From assembly GCA_017829005.1 (NCBI GenBank), contig JAGAJF010000137.1, positions 1-34,331 on the forward strand: 34,331 nt of DNA. The letters run 5' to 3'. This stretch comes from Oscillospiraceae bacterium (GTDB lineage Bacteria > Bacillota > Clostridia > Oscillospirales > Ruminococcaceae). The position numbers and the translations under genes were made by a program. The notes under the pieces are model-generated. The model had not been told where the DNA came from. It did no database searches and saw only the letters and a program-made list of their open reading frames with translations. Positions 1 to 7,904 of this stretch are shown piece after piece (the stretch's first letter is position 1; each line of letters starts with the position of its first letter).

Positions 1-112
1 TGATGATATTCATAACAACAAATTTATTCTATCATAAAAATTTGATTTTGTCAAGCTTTTTTTTGAAAAAACATAAAATATTTTTATGACGTTTTTTTAT
101 TGCTCTTCTGCC

Positions 113-141
113 TTGCAATTTGCGGAATAATGTGGTATAAT
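113..141 (+). promoter_or_regulatory. sigma-A promoter of cca
   Basis: TTGCAA at 113-118 and TATAAT at 136-141 are separated by 17 bases, a good housekeeping promoter about 65 bases upstream of the cca start. Positions 1-112 are AT-rich and show no gene. Confidence 0.7.
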
Positions 142-208
142 ATAAATTAGGTAATTGTCCGCTTCTGCGGTTTGTATTAAATGAATTGGAATTGGATGTG
201 AGCATACT

Positions 209-1564
209 TTGGATATCAGTATTCCCGTTAATGTGAAGGCTGTCCTTGAACGTCTGGAACAGGGCGGTTTTGAGGCATATATCGTGGGCGGCTGCGTAAG
301 AGACTCGGTTCTTGGCATTAAGCCCAAGGATTATGATATTACCACAAATGCGCTCCCCGACGAGATCATTGCCTGTATGGACGGACTCAGGGTCATCGAA
401 ACGGGTGTTAAACACGGCACTGTTACTGTGGTGAGCAATGGGGAAAACATTGAGGTCACCACCTATAGGGTGGACGGTAAATACACCGACCACCGCCGTC
501 CCGATTCGGTGAAATTCTCCACTTCTCTTGAAAAGGATCTTTCACGGAGAGATTTTACCGTTAACGCTATGGCTTATTCCGACAAGACAGGTCTTATTGA
601 CGTATTCGGCGGTCAGCAGGATCTGTTCAGCGGCAGGATAAGATGTGTGGGCGAGCCTGCGGTGAGATTTGAGGAGGACGCTCTTAGAATTATGAGGGCG
701 CTCCGATTTGCTTCAACTCTGGGCTTTCGCATCGACCCCCTGACTGCTTCAGCTGTCCACGAGAAAAAACAGCTCCTCAAGGAAATTTCCGCAGAGAGGA
801 TAATGAGCGAGTTTACGGGATTTGTTATGGGTTCGGCTCCCTGTGACCTTATGATAGAGTTTGACGATGTTTTCTGCACCATTATTCCCGAGTTTGCAAA
901 GTGCATCGGTTTTGACCAGCGCAGCAGATATCACGTTTACGATGTCTGGGAGCATACCGCTCACGCTCTGGAAAATTCCAGGTGTGACAAGGAGGTGCGG
1001 CTTGCCATTTTCTTCCACGATATTGAAAAGCCCACAAGCTGCCGTATTGATGAAGAGGGTCACGGTCATTTCCCGGGACACGAAAAGCGAAGCGCTGAGA
1101 CTGCCGAACGAATAATGCGCCGCCTGAAATTTGACAACGAGACCATCAAAAACACCTGCGAGCTTATCAAATATCACTACATCACCCCTGTTGATGACAA
1201 GAGGGTGGTAAAGCACCTTATATCCGCTATGGGTCTGGGAATGTTTGACAAGCTGGCGGAGGTTATGAAGGGCGACAGCCGTGCAAAGCAGAGCTTCTGC
1301 CTTGAGAGGGTGAACACCCTTGACGCTATGAAATATCTTGCTCACGAGATAGTGAACAACGGCGAATGCTGCACCCTTCACGGGCTTGCGGTCAGAGGCA
1401 GCGATCTTGAGGACATCGGCTTTGAGGGCAAGGAAATTGGCGCGGCTCTTGACGAGCTTCTTGTAATGGTCATTGACGAAAAAATTCCCAACGAAAGGGA
1501 AGTCCTCATTGAAACGGCAAGAGAGTTCGGGCAGAGGGGCAAAAAGCGAGTTTTTGAACTGTGA
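209..1564 (+). CDS. cca: CCA tRNA nucleotidyltransferase with HD domain
   Basis: Adds or repairs the 3'-CCA end of tRNAs in the cytoplasm. The 451-residue product begins with the nucleotidyltransferase fold: the family motif GGCVRD at about residues 27-32 is followed by the metal-binding DYD pair in KPKDYDITT. The RRDFTVNAMAY segment and the RALRFA neck helix follow. The second half contains an HD-type phosphohydrolase region (VWEHTAHAL, then FHDIEKP), as in the HD-containing class II enzymes. The start is a TTG, because no in-frame ATG precedes the conserved N-terminus; the ribosome binding site is weak (GGATGTGAG). The gene is alone on the plus strand and ends convergently with nrdR. The family call is secure; only the exact start is uncertain. 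Confidence 0.93.
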   Translation: MDISIPVNVKAVLERLEQGGFEAYIVGGCVRDSVLGIKPKDYDITTNALPDEIIACMDGLRVIETGVKHGTVTVVSNGENIEVTTYRVDGKYTDHRRPDSVKFSTSLEKDLSRRDFTVNAMAYSDKTGLIDVFGGQQDLFSGRIRCVGEPAVRFEEDALRIMRALRFASTLGFRIDPLTASAVHEKKQLLKEISAERIMSEFTGFVMGSAPCDLMIEFDDVFCTIIPEFAKCIGFDQRSRYHVYDVWEHTAHALENSRCDKEVRLAIFFHDIEKPTSCRIDEEGHGHFPGHEKRSAETAERIMRRLKFDNETIKNTCELIKYHYITPVDDKRVVKHLISAMGLGMFDKLAEVMKGDSRAKQSFCLERVNTLDAMKYLAHEIVNNGECCTLHGLAVRGSDLEDIGFEGKEIGAALDELLVMVIDEKIPNEREVLIETAREFGQRGKKRVFEL

Positions 1565-1596
1565 TATGTAAATATTTTCCGTATCTCGGAATATAA

Positions 1597-1630
1597 TAAA
1601 AAAACAGGGGCGGATAGCTTCCGCTCCTGT
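1597..1630 (-). terminator. intrinsic terminator of nrdR
   Basis: An 11-bp stem (1604-1614 with 1620-1630, one G-U pair) has a TAGCT loop. Read on the minus strand it is followed by a run of T, so it ends nrdR transcription. On the plus strand no T-run follows, so it serves cca poorly. Confidence 0.8.
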
Positions 1631-1646
1631 CAGAAATATTATGAGC

Positions 1647-2099
1647 TTAGTCTCCGCTCTTCCTCAGCTCGGAGATTATGTCAAGAAAGCAGTCCACGTC
1701 GTTGAAGTCCTTATTTACCGAGGCAAAGCGGACATAGGCTACCTCGTCGAGCTTCTTGAGCTGCTCAAGCACCATATCGCTTATTTCCCGCGTGGATATC
1801 TGGGTTATCATATTGTTGGCGCAGTAGGTCTCGATACTGTCTGCTATGGCGATTATGGCAGAGCCGGGAACAGGTCTCTTCTTTACAGCAAAGGAAAGTC
1901 CTCTGATAAGCTTGTTGCGGTCGAACGGCTCATAGGTATTGTCCTTTTTATTCACCAGCAGGTCGGGTATCTCAATGCTTTCATAGGTGGTAAAGCGCTT
2001 GTCGCAGTTCGTACAGCGGCGTCTGCGCCGTTTCTTTCCGTCAATGAGACGGGAGTCGATGACCTTGGTATCTTCAAATCCGCAGTAGGGGCATTTCAT
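1647..2099 (-). CDS. nrdR: transcriptional repressor NrdR
   Basis: NrdR is a zinc-ribbon/ATP-cone protein that senses (d)ATP and represses ribonucleotide reductase genes. The 150-residue product starts MKCPYCG and has the four zinc cysteines (C3, C6, C29, C32) around an arginine-rich segment, then the ATP-cone from about residue 46 (VNKKDNTYEPFDRNKLIRGL). Length and motif order are typical. A longer in-frame ATG exists six codons upstream, but the ribosome binding site GAAAGGCGG sits between the two and fits the start at 2099. It has its own promoter and terminator and diverges from the carboxypeptidase gene. No ribonucleotide reductase gene is in the window. Confidence 0.95.
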   Translation of the reverse strand: MKCPYCGFEDTKVIDSRLIDGKKRRRRRCTNCDKRFTTYESIEIPDLLVNKKDNTYEPFDRNKLIRGLSFAVKKRPVPGSAIIAIADSIETYCANNMITQISTREISDMVLEQLKKLDEVAYVRFASVNKDFNDVDCFLDIISELRKSGD

Positions 2100-2135
2100 A
2101 GGCTGACCGCCTTTCAATTATCATTTGTAACTTTT

Positions 2136-2164
2136 ATTATAACCTATTTTTCCCCCGATGTCAA
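2136..2164 (-). promoter_or_regulatory. consensus sigma-A promoter of nrdR
   Basis: On the minus strand TTGACA (2159-2164) and TATAAT (2136-2141) are separated by 17 bases, both hexamers perfect, about 37 bases before the nrdR start codon. Confidence 0.85.
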
Positions 2165-2189
2165 GCGGAGGACAGTTAATTTCAAAGGA

Positions 2190-3107
2190 ATGAAAATATT
2201 GAAGAAGAAAAGAAAGCAAAACGGCGTTAAGCTGTTTATCATATCTACAGCTATCTTATTTACGGCGGTGTTTTTTATGTCAGGTTCAGCTTCTCACAAG
2301 GACGATGAAAAAAACATCTCAAAGCCTGAAGAGTCTGATACAAAGGTCTCCGAAAGCGCTGTTACCGAGCCTTCGGAAACGGATATCCCATCGGGTGAGG
2401 AGGGCGTTTCCGATACACTCACCGAGACAACGGAGGAACCCAAGGAGCCTAAGCCCGACCCTGCCGACGCTGACAACACCTGGGCGATGTTTCTTGTAAA
2501 TTCCAAAAATCAGGTGCCTGCGGAGTACTGCGACGGTATCGAGACTGATCTGGTTTACGAAAGCTGGCGTGAATATTATCTTGATTCACGTGCGGCTGAG
2601 TATATGAAACAGATGATAAAGGCTGCCGAGGAGGACGGCATACATCTTGTAGTCATGTCCGCATACCGCTCTGTGGAGTATCAGCAGAACAACTTCGACA
2701 AGAGCGTTCAGGACAGGATAGACAACAGGGGAATGACCTACGAGGAGGCATATGCGGATACCCTCAAAGAAGTTCAGCTTCCCGGCTTCAGCGAGCATAA
2801 TGCAGGCGTGGCGGCGGATATTATGTCCGACGAGGAAACAAGTATGGAGGACGACCGCTTCAAGTTCACAAAGGCATATGAGTGGCTGTGCGAAAATGCG
2901 GCGGATTACGGCTTCATTCTACGCTATCCGGAAGGAAAGGAGGATGTTACGGGTATCATCTATGAGCCATGGCATTACCGATTTGTGGGAGTTTACTATG
3001 CAAAGCTTCTTTCCGACAAGGGTGTTACTCTTGAGGAATATTTTGAGGAAATGAACTGGGTGGACGAGGACGGCAAGGCTGTTTATCATCTTCCCGAATT
3101 ATCATAA
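2190..3107 (+). CDS. membrane-anchored D-alanyl-D-alanine carboxypeptidase, VanY/peptidase M15B family
   Basis: Predicted to trim the terminal D-Ala from peptidoglycan stem peptides outside the membrane. The 305-residue product has a lysine-rich start and one hydrophobic segment (about residues 12-31), an acidic Ser/Thr/Glu/Pro-rich linker to about residue 92, then the M15B domain. The zinc and catalytic motifs are visible: SAYRS, PGFSEHNAGVAADI (the SxHxxGxAxD pattern) and EPWHYRFVG. The open frame runs back to 1641 across nrdR, but that part is antisense. The start is either ATG 2190, with AAAGGA abutting it, or TTG 2199, which has better spacing from the same site. A resistance role is unlikely: the ligase at 12.8 kb looks like an ordinary Ddl, and no vanRS genes are nearby. 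Confidence 0.85.
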   Translation: MKILKKKRKQNGVKLFIISTAILFTAVFFMSGSASHKDDEKNISKPEESDTKVSESAVTEPSETDIPSGEEGVSDTLTETTEEPKEPKPDPADADNTWAMFLVNSKNQVPAEYCDGIETDLVYESWREYYLDSRAAEYMKQMIKAAEEDGIHLVVMSAYRSVEYQQNNFDKSVQDRIDNRGMTYEEAYADTLKEVQLPGFSEHNAGVAADIMSDEETSMEDDRFKFTKAYEWLCENAADYGFILRYPEGKEDVTGIIYEPWHYRFVGVYYAKLLSDKGVTLEEYFEEMNWVDEDGKAVYHLPELS

Positions 3108-3133
3108 TTCTTATTTTGAAAGGATGTTTTAAA

Positions 3134-4624
3134 ATGAACAAAATGATCAATATGCCCGAGATAAAGCTTGGTATTGCTGCTGTGAGCAGAAGCTGCTTCC
3201 CCAAAAGTCTTTCCGAGGGAAGATGTATTGAAGTCTGCAGGGAATGTGAAAAGATGGGCATTGAGATTTTCCGCTGTCCCACCGTTTCCGAGAACGAAAA
3301 GGATATGATGAAGGCTGTTGCCGAGCTTAAAGAGGCAGGGGTAAACGCTCTTGTGGTATATCTTGGAAATTTCGGTCCCGAGACTACAGAAACCCTTCTT
3401 GCTAAGAATTTCGGTCTCCCTGTGATGTTTGCCGCTGCTGCCGAGGAGAGCGGAAAGGATCTTATTGACGGCAGAGGAGACGCATTCTGCGGAATGCTCA
3501 ACGCAAGCTACAACTTAGGTCTCAGAGGCGTTAAGGCTTACATACCCGAATATCCCGTAGGCACCCCCGACAAGGTGGCGGAGATGATATGTGACTTTAT
3601 CCCTGTGGCAAGAGCTATTCTCGGTCTTTCAAAGCTGAAGGTCATTTCATTTGGTCCCCGTCCTCAGGATTTCCTTGCCTGCAACGCTCCAATTGCACGT
3701 CTTTACGATATGGGCGTTGAGATAGAGGAAAATTCCGAGCTTGACCTTTTTGCTGCGTTTAATGCTCATTCAGGTGACAAGAGAATTGAAGGCGTTGTGG
3801 CGGATATGGTTTCCGAGCTGGGTGTTGGCAATAAAATGCCCGGTATCCTTCCCAAGCTTGCTCAGTATGAGCTTACTCTCCTTGACTGGGCTGAGGAACA
3901 CAAGGGCGAGAGGGAATATGTGGTGTTTGCAAACAAGTGCTGGCCTTCCTTCCAGACACAGTTCGGCTTTGTTCCCTGCTATGTGAACAGCCGTCTTACT
4001 GGCAAAGGCATTCCCGTTTCCTGCGAGGTGGATATCTGGGGCGCTGTCAGCGAGTACATCGGTCAGTGCGTTTCCGATGACTGCGTTACTCTTCTTGACA
4101 TCAACAACACCGTTCCCCAGGATATCTACAGCGAGGATATCAAGGGCAAGTTCGATTACACACTTACCGACACATTTATGGGCTTCCACTGCGGTAATAC
4201 TGCTTCAAACAAGCTTTCCTCCTGCGAGATGAAGTTTCAGAGAATTATGAGAAGAGACCTGGAGCCGGACAGAGAGCCTGATATCACAAGAGGTACTCTT
4301 GAGGGCGATATTGCGCCTTCTGAGATAACCTTCTTCCGTCTCCAGTCCACAGCAGATGCAGAGCTGGTGGCTTATGCGGCACAGGGTGAGGTGCTGCCTG
4401 TGGCTACTCGTTCCTTTGGCGCTATTGGTGTATTTGCCATCAAGGAAATGGGTAGATTTTACCGCCACGTTCTTATTGAGGGACGCTTCCCTCATCACGG
4501 CGCTGTGGTATTCTCCCACAAAGGCAAGGCGCTTTACAATGTGTTCAGATATCTGGGCGTTAAGAAAATTGGATTTAATCAGCCTGCGGGTATGCTTTAT
4601 CCCACTGAAAATCCTTTTGCGTAA
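3134..4624 (+). CDS. L-fucose/L-arabinose isomerase family protein
   Basis: A 496-residue protein resembling the FucI/AraA superfamily of metal-dependent aldose-ketose isomerases. The C-terminal half keeps plausible metal ligands: Glu in SCEVDIWG, Asp in TLLDINN and His in GRFPHHGAVV, matching the Glu-Asp-His set of FucI. The N-terminal half looks like the family's Rossmann-like domains (VNALVVYLGNFGPE). The start is at 3134 because GAAAGGATG precedes this ATG; an upstream TTG in the same frame lies before the ribosome binding site. It lies 26 bases after the carboxypeptidase gene, away from any sugar operon, so the substrate cannot be assigned. True FucI enzymes are longer (about 590 residues). 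Confidence 0.8.
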   Translation: MNKMINMPEIKLGIAAVSRSCFPKSLSEGRCIEVCRECEKMGIEIFRCPTVSENEKDMMKAVAELKEAGVNALVVYLGNFGPETTETLLAKNFGLPVMFAAAAEESGKDLIDGRGDAFCGMLNASYNLGLRGVKAYIPEYPVGTPDKVAEMICDFIPVARAILGLSKLKVISFGPRPQDFLACNAPIARLYDMGVEIEENSELDLFAAFNAHSGDKRIEGVVADMVSELGVGNKMPGILPKLAQYELTLLDWAEEHKGEREYVVFANKCWPSFQTQFGFVPCYVNSRLTGKGIPVSCEVDIWGAVSEYIGQCVSDDCVTLLDINNTVPQDIYSEDIKGKFDYTLTDTFMGFHCGNTASNKLSSCEMKFQRIMRRDLEPDREPDITRGTLEGDIAPSEITFFRLQSTADAELVAYAAQGEVLPVATRSFGAIGVFAIKEMGRFYRHVLIEGRFPHHGAVVFSHKGKALYNVFRYLGVKKIGFNQPAGMLYPTENPFA

Positions 4625-4646
4625 TTTTTTATTCGGGTGATATATT

Positions 4647-4793
4647 ATGAAAAAGTTTTTAGGTGTTCTTTTTTCCGTTTTCGGATTTGTTTTAAATGCT
4701 ATTATTCTCTGCGGTCTGATGATAGTGGGCATTGACCTTGTTAACCGATATTCTGAGGAGAAAAAGGCTTCTTCGGGCGGAAGAGATAAGTGA
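4647..4793 (+). CDS. small single-span membrane protein, unknown function
   Basis: A 48-codon ORF with ribosome binding site GGGTGA at good spacing, 22 bases after the isomerase-like gene. Residues 4-32 are almost wholly hydrophobic, one membrane span, preceded by two lysines and followed by a charged tail (KKASSGGRDK). I recognise no family. An A/T-rich hairpin follows at 4793-4816 (AAAAGGA with TCCTTTT, then T residues) and may be a weak terminator. Confidence 0.6.
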   Translation: MKKFLGVLFSVFGFVLNAIILCGLMIVGIDLVNRYSEEKKASSGGRDK

Positions 4794-4843
4794 AAAGGAC
4801 GGAGACTTCCTTTTTTATATCCGTCTGATAATGGGAGTATAGT

Positions 4844-5287
4844 ATGTTTTCTATAGACGAAATAATTGCAGGTTGGCTGAATGTTACCTTTGCTTTCGGT
4901 GATGATGTTTACTGCATTATGGCAACCGATCTCTGGGGTACTGACAGCGGTGCGCAGATAATTAAAATGTGCGCTGACGCATTAAGATCCGAGGGTTGTT
5001 TCTATGCTGTGCTTGACAACGAACCCGGAGCGTGGGTCATTGAGCTTTGCGGGACGGGAAGGCTATGCATTTATCTGAGCCGTGATGATCTTCGGGGCAA
5101 GCCTGTGCTGCAGCAATGCGAAAAAACTTTTGAGACGGATATTGATGTTTATGCTTTTTCGGAAGAGGTCTATTCCGCATTTTCGGAGTATTCCGAGGGG
5201 GACGGGCTGATATTCTATGAAAGGGAAAACCGAATGGCTTTTCCTTCCGAGAAGTTTAAGCGGCTGAAATATGCTTTGGGAAAGTAA
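4844..5287 (+). CDS. conserved-looking hypothetical protein
   Basis: A 147-residue protein with a GGGAG ribosome binding site nine bases before the ATG. It is acidic, has no signal peptide or membrane segment, and ends in a basic stretch (EKFKRLKYALGK). I recognise no domain. The motif-poor sequence with alternating hydrophobic strands suggests a small alpha/beta fold. It sits 14 bases before maf and is probably co-transcribed with it. Confidence 0.7.
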   Translation: MFSIDEIIAGWLNVTFAFGDDVYCIMATDLWGTDSGAQIIKMCADALRSEGCFYAVLDNEPGAWVIELCGTGRLCIYLSRDDLRGKPVLQQCEKTFETDIDVYAFSEEVYSAFSEYSEGDGLIFYERENRMAFPSEKFKRLKYALGK

Positions 5288-5301
5288 AGGTGATATAATT
5301 T

Positions 5302-5862
5302 ATGGTAATTCTTGCATCTGCTTCGCCCAGACGGCAGGAGCTTTTAAAGCTTATTGTAAAGGAATTTTCCGTATGTCCTGCCGATGTGGACGAGACATTG
5401 CCCGAGGAAATCTCAGCCGAAAATGCAGCAGAATATCTTGCGGTGAAAAAAGCAAGGGCTGTTGCGGACAGTCCCGAGCATATGTATGAGCCTGTTATCG
5501 GCTGTGATACGGTGGTCATACTCGACGGCGAAATTATGGGCAAGCCCCGTGATATAAACTGCGCCCGTGAAATGCTCACAAAGCTTTCGGGACGGGTGCA
5601 TAAGGTCATTACGGGGGTATGCATCTGCAGCAGGGGAAAGCAGCAGAGCTTTTCCCAGGTCACCGAGGTGGAATTTTATCCTCTTACCGATAATGAGATC
5701 GAGGATTACATCAAAACAGGCGACCCCATGGACAAGGCAGGTGCTTATGGCATTCAGTCAGAGGGCTGTATGCTTGTCAAGGGCATTAAGGGAGACTTTT
5801 TTAATGTTGTGGGGCTTCCTGTGGCAAGGCTCAAGAGAGAGCTTGACAAAATGGTGCTTTAA
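5302..5862 (+). CDS. maf: Maf family nucleoside triphosphate pyrophosphatase
   Basis: Maf proteins hydrolyse non-canonical or modified nucleotides (dTTP/UTP/pseudo-UTP-type substrates) to monophosphates, and their overexpression blocks septation. The 186-residue product shows the whole signature: LASASPRRQELL at residues 4-15, DVDET, AVKKARAV, IGCDTVV with the catalytic Asp, GKPRD, LSGRVHKVITG, and the C-terminal DKAGAYGIQ and VKGIKGDFFNVVGLP. AAAGGTGA lies upstream of the ATG. It is the last gene of a short plus-strand run and is followed by a strong bidirectional terminator. Confidence 0.95.
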   Translation: MVILASASPRRQELLKLIVKEFSVCPADVDETLPEEISAENAAEYLAVKKARAVADSPEHMYEPVIGCDTVVILDGEIMGKPRDINCAREMLTKLSGRVHKVITGVCICSRGKQQSFSQVTEVEFYPLTDNEIEDYIKTGDPMDKAGAYGIQSEGCMLVKGIKGDFFNVVGLPVARLKRELDKMVL

Positions 5863-5864
5863 TA

Positions 5865-5914
5865 CAAAAAATAAGTCTCTCCCTGTCAGTTCGGGGAGAG
5901 ACTTGCATTTTTTA
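5865..5914. terminator. bidirectional intrinsic terminator between maf and spoIIR
   Basis: An 11-bp perfect stem (AAGTCTCTCCC at 5873-5883 with its complement at 5894-5904). A T-run follows on the plus strand and an A-run precedes it, so it can terminate both maf (plus) and spoIIR (minus). Confidence 0.85.
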
Positions 5915-6550
5915 TTCGGTGGTTTTCTCATTGTTAAACAGCTTTTCAATAAGCTCAGCAATATAAAGCCTTGCTTCATAATCGGCTTCCTCGGAGAGCA
6001 TAAGTATATCCTCCTCGGTAAGCTCGCCGCCGTATTTTTCCATTATCTCCTCGTCTGTGAGGGCGGCTCCTGCGCAGGGAACACATAGGGGCGGGTACAT
6101 CACACACCACCAGTTATGTCCCTCGCCGCTGCCTATGGTCACACGCAGGGCGGTGTAATTCCCGGCGGGAACGGCAAAATCATTGTAAATTCGTCTGTCA
6201 AAGGTCATTTCACGAAGCTCACAGGTGACGGTGTCCTCCGAGCCGTTGGCGGCAAGGGTATTGTCCGCTATTTCCTTTATTCTGTCAAGCTGCTCCGAAA
6301 GTGCCTGCTCCGCTTCTTCAGATGTGGAATATGGCTCGAAAAGCTCCTCGGAGGAAGAGAGTATTGCATCTCTCACAAGAAGCTTTAATCTCTGATCCTC
6401 CTCGCTGTCCGAGTCTGCAAGAATGTGCAGGCGGACAAGACTGTTTTCAAGGCTTTTTTCCGTTTGTGCGGCTGAATATATTCCCGTTACAAGCAGGGAA
6501 AATGTCATTGCGGCGGCGATGAGAGCTGTTTCGGATATGTATTTTTTCAT
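5912..6550 (-). CDS. spoIIR: stage II sporulation protein R
   Basis: In Bacillus this secreted forespore signal activates the SpoIIGA protease, which matures pro-sigma-E in the mother cell. The 212-residue product has an N-terminal hydrophobic export segment (about residues 8-28), then the family core: LVRLHILADSDSEEDQRLKL near residues 39-58, VPAGNYTALRVTIG, and GEGHNWWCVMYPPLC near residues 142-156. The acidic C-terminus is less conserved. In Bacillus it is transcribed by sigma-F; no confident sigma-F promoter could be assigned here. An inverted repeat encloses its ribosome binding site (6549-6586). Its presence implies a sporulation programme, at least ancestrally. Confidence 0.93.
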   Translation of the reverse strand: MKKYISETALIAAAMTFSLLVTGIYSAAQTEKSLENSLVRLHILADSDSEEDQRLKLLVRDAILSSSEELFEPYSTSEEAEQALSEQLDRIKEIADNTLAANGSEDTVTCELREMTFDRRIYNDFAVPAGNYTALRVTIGSGEGHNWWCVMYPPLCVPCAGAALTDEEIMEKYGGELTEEDILMLSEEADYEARLYIAELIEKLFNNEKTTE

Positions 6551-6586
6551 AGGGATAAGTTCCTTTCTTTTTTGATTTATCCCTAT
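6549..6586 (-). promoter_or_regulatory. inverted repeat enclosing the spoIIR ribosome binding site
   Basis: ATAGGGATAA (6549-6558) and its exact reverse complement (6577-6586) form a possible 10-bp stem in the spoIIR leader. The Shine-Dalgarno AAAGGAA lies in the 18-base loop, and the first bases of the start codon lie at the base of the stem. The repeat is seen directly; a regulatory role is inferred. Confidence 0.5.
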
Positions 6587-6633
6587 TATTGGCGCATTTT
6601 CGGCAGTTAATCAGGCTTATAAAAATTATTACG

Positions 6634-6672
6634 GAAAAATGCACGTGAAAGAAGGCGATTCTTTCACGTGCA
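6634..6672 (-). terminator. intrinsic terminator of dapL
   Basis: A perfect 14-bp stem (6640-6653 with 6659-6672) with a five-base loop. Read on the minus strand it is followed by a T-run. It starts five bases after the dapL stop codon. Confidence 0.9.
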
Positions 6673-6677
6673 TAAGT

Positions 6678-7880
6678 TTATTTCAGAAGCTCTTTAAATC
6701 TTCTCATAGCTTCAACCGTATTTTCATATGTGCCGAAGGCGGTGAGCCTGAACCAGCCTGCACCGTTTTTGCCGAAGCCCTCTCCGGGAGTTCCCACTAC
6801 CTGAATGTTGTTTAAAAGATAGTCGAAAAATTCCCAGCTGCCCATTCCGTTCGGACACTTGAGCCAGATATATGGCGAGTTTATGCCGCCTGTGAACTTG
6901 ATTCTAAGCTCGGTGAGGGCGTCCGCCATGACCTTTGCGTTTCTTCTGTAATAATCAATTGCTTCGTGGGTCTGCTTCTGTCCCTCGGGGGTGAATACTG
7001 CTTCTGCACCACGCTGAATGGGGTAGGAAACGCCGTTGAACTTGCTGCCCTGTCTGCGTCCCCATATCTGTGCAAGGCTTACCTCGGAGCCGTCGGAGGC
7101 TTTGACTATAAGCTCCTCGGGGATTATGGTATATCCGCAGCGTGTTCCCGTAAAGCCTGCGGTCTTTGAAAGAGAACACATCTCAATGGCGCATTTCTTC
7201 GCACCCTCCACCGCATAAATGCTTCTGGGCAGCTCGGGGTCGGAGATGAATGCTTCATAAGCGGAATCGAAGATTATCACCGCTTCATTTCTTATGGCAT
7301 AGTCAACCCATTCCTTGAGCTGAGCCTTTGTATAAACTGAGCCTGTGGGATTGTTGGGGGAGCAGAGATAGATTATATCTGCGTGAACGCTTTCATCGGG
7401 CGTTGCCGCAAAGCCGTTTTCCTCGTTGGAGTCGGCATAGATGACCTCTCTGCCTGCCATTATGTTGGAGTCAACATAAACGGGATATGCGGGGTCGGTT
7501 ACGAGAATTGTATTGCCGTCTCCGAAGATATCAACGATATTGCCGCAGTCCGCCTTTGCGCCGTCGTTAACACGTATATCAGACAAATTAAGAGAAACGC
7601 CGAAGCTCTTGTAATAGCCCGCAATGGCTTCTTTCAGAAAATCATAGCCCGAGCCGCTGTCCTCATAGCCGCGGAATGTTTCCTTGACCCCCATTTCGTC
7701 AGCAGCCTTCTTGATGGCTTCAACTACAACAGGTGCAAGGGGCAGGGTCACATCACCGATACCCATTCTGATAAGGGGCTTGTCGGGGTTTGCCTCTGTA
7801 AATGCCTTGAGCCTTTTGGCGATATCTATAAAGAGATAGTTTTTCTTCATTGTAAGGAAATTTTCGTTTATCTTAACCAT
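6678..7880 (-). CDS. dapL: LL-diaminopimelate aminotransferase
   Basis: PLP enzyme that converts tetrahydrodipicolinate plus glutamate directly to LL-DAP, the one-step aminotransferase branch of lysine/peptidoglycan synthesis. The 400-residue product starts MVKINENF and has the class I/II aminotransferase landmarks: IRMGIGDVTLPL, SPNNPTG, an Asp in IIFDSAYEAF, the Schiff-base lysine in SLSKTAGFTGTRCGY, and WFRLTAFG near the end. The true start is 7880, seven bases after GAAAGGA; an in-frame ATG at 7898 lies upstream of that site. It follows dapF by 24 bases, so consecutive pathway steps are adjacent, and ends in a strong terminator. Confidence 0.95.
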   Translation of the reverse strand: MVKINENFLTMKKNYLFIDIAKRLKAFTEANPDKPLIRMGIGDVTLPLAPVVVEAIKKAADEMGVKETFRGYEDSGSGYDFLKEAIAGYYKSFGVSLNLSDIRVNDGAKADCGNIVDIFGDGNTILVTDPAYPVYVDSNIMAGREVIYADSNEENGFAATPDESVHADIIYLCSPNNPTGSVYTKAQLKEWVDYAIRNEAVIIFDSAYEAFISDPELPRSIYAVEGAKKCAIEMCSLSKTAGFTGTRCGYTIIPEELIVKASDGSEVSLAQIWGRRQGSKFNGVSYPIQRGAEAVFTPEGQKQTHEAIDYYRRNAKVMADALTELRIKFTGGINSPYIWLKCPNGMGSWEFFDYLLNNIQVVGTPGEGFGKNGAGWFRLTAFGTYENTVEAMRRFKELLK

Positions 7881-7904
7881 TGGTATTCGTCCTTTCAAGT
7901 TGGT

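Noticed and set aside
749-1381. Long minus-strand frame inside cca
   Set aside because: Antisense shadow of a strongly conserved gene; no ribosome binding site or recognisable motif.
1641-2189. Upstream 183-codon extension of the carboxypeptidase frame
   Set aside because: It lies antisense to nrdR. The hydrophobic anchor and ribosome binding site place the true start at 2190 or 2199.
2190-3107. Vancomycin-resistance role for the VanY-like peptidase
   Set aside because: No vanRS, vanH or vanX genes are nearby, and the ddl omega loop looks like a normal D-Ala-D-Ala ligase.
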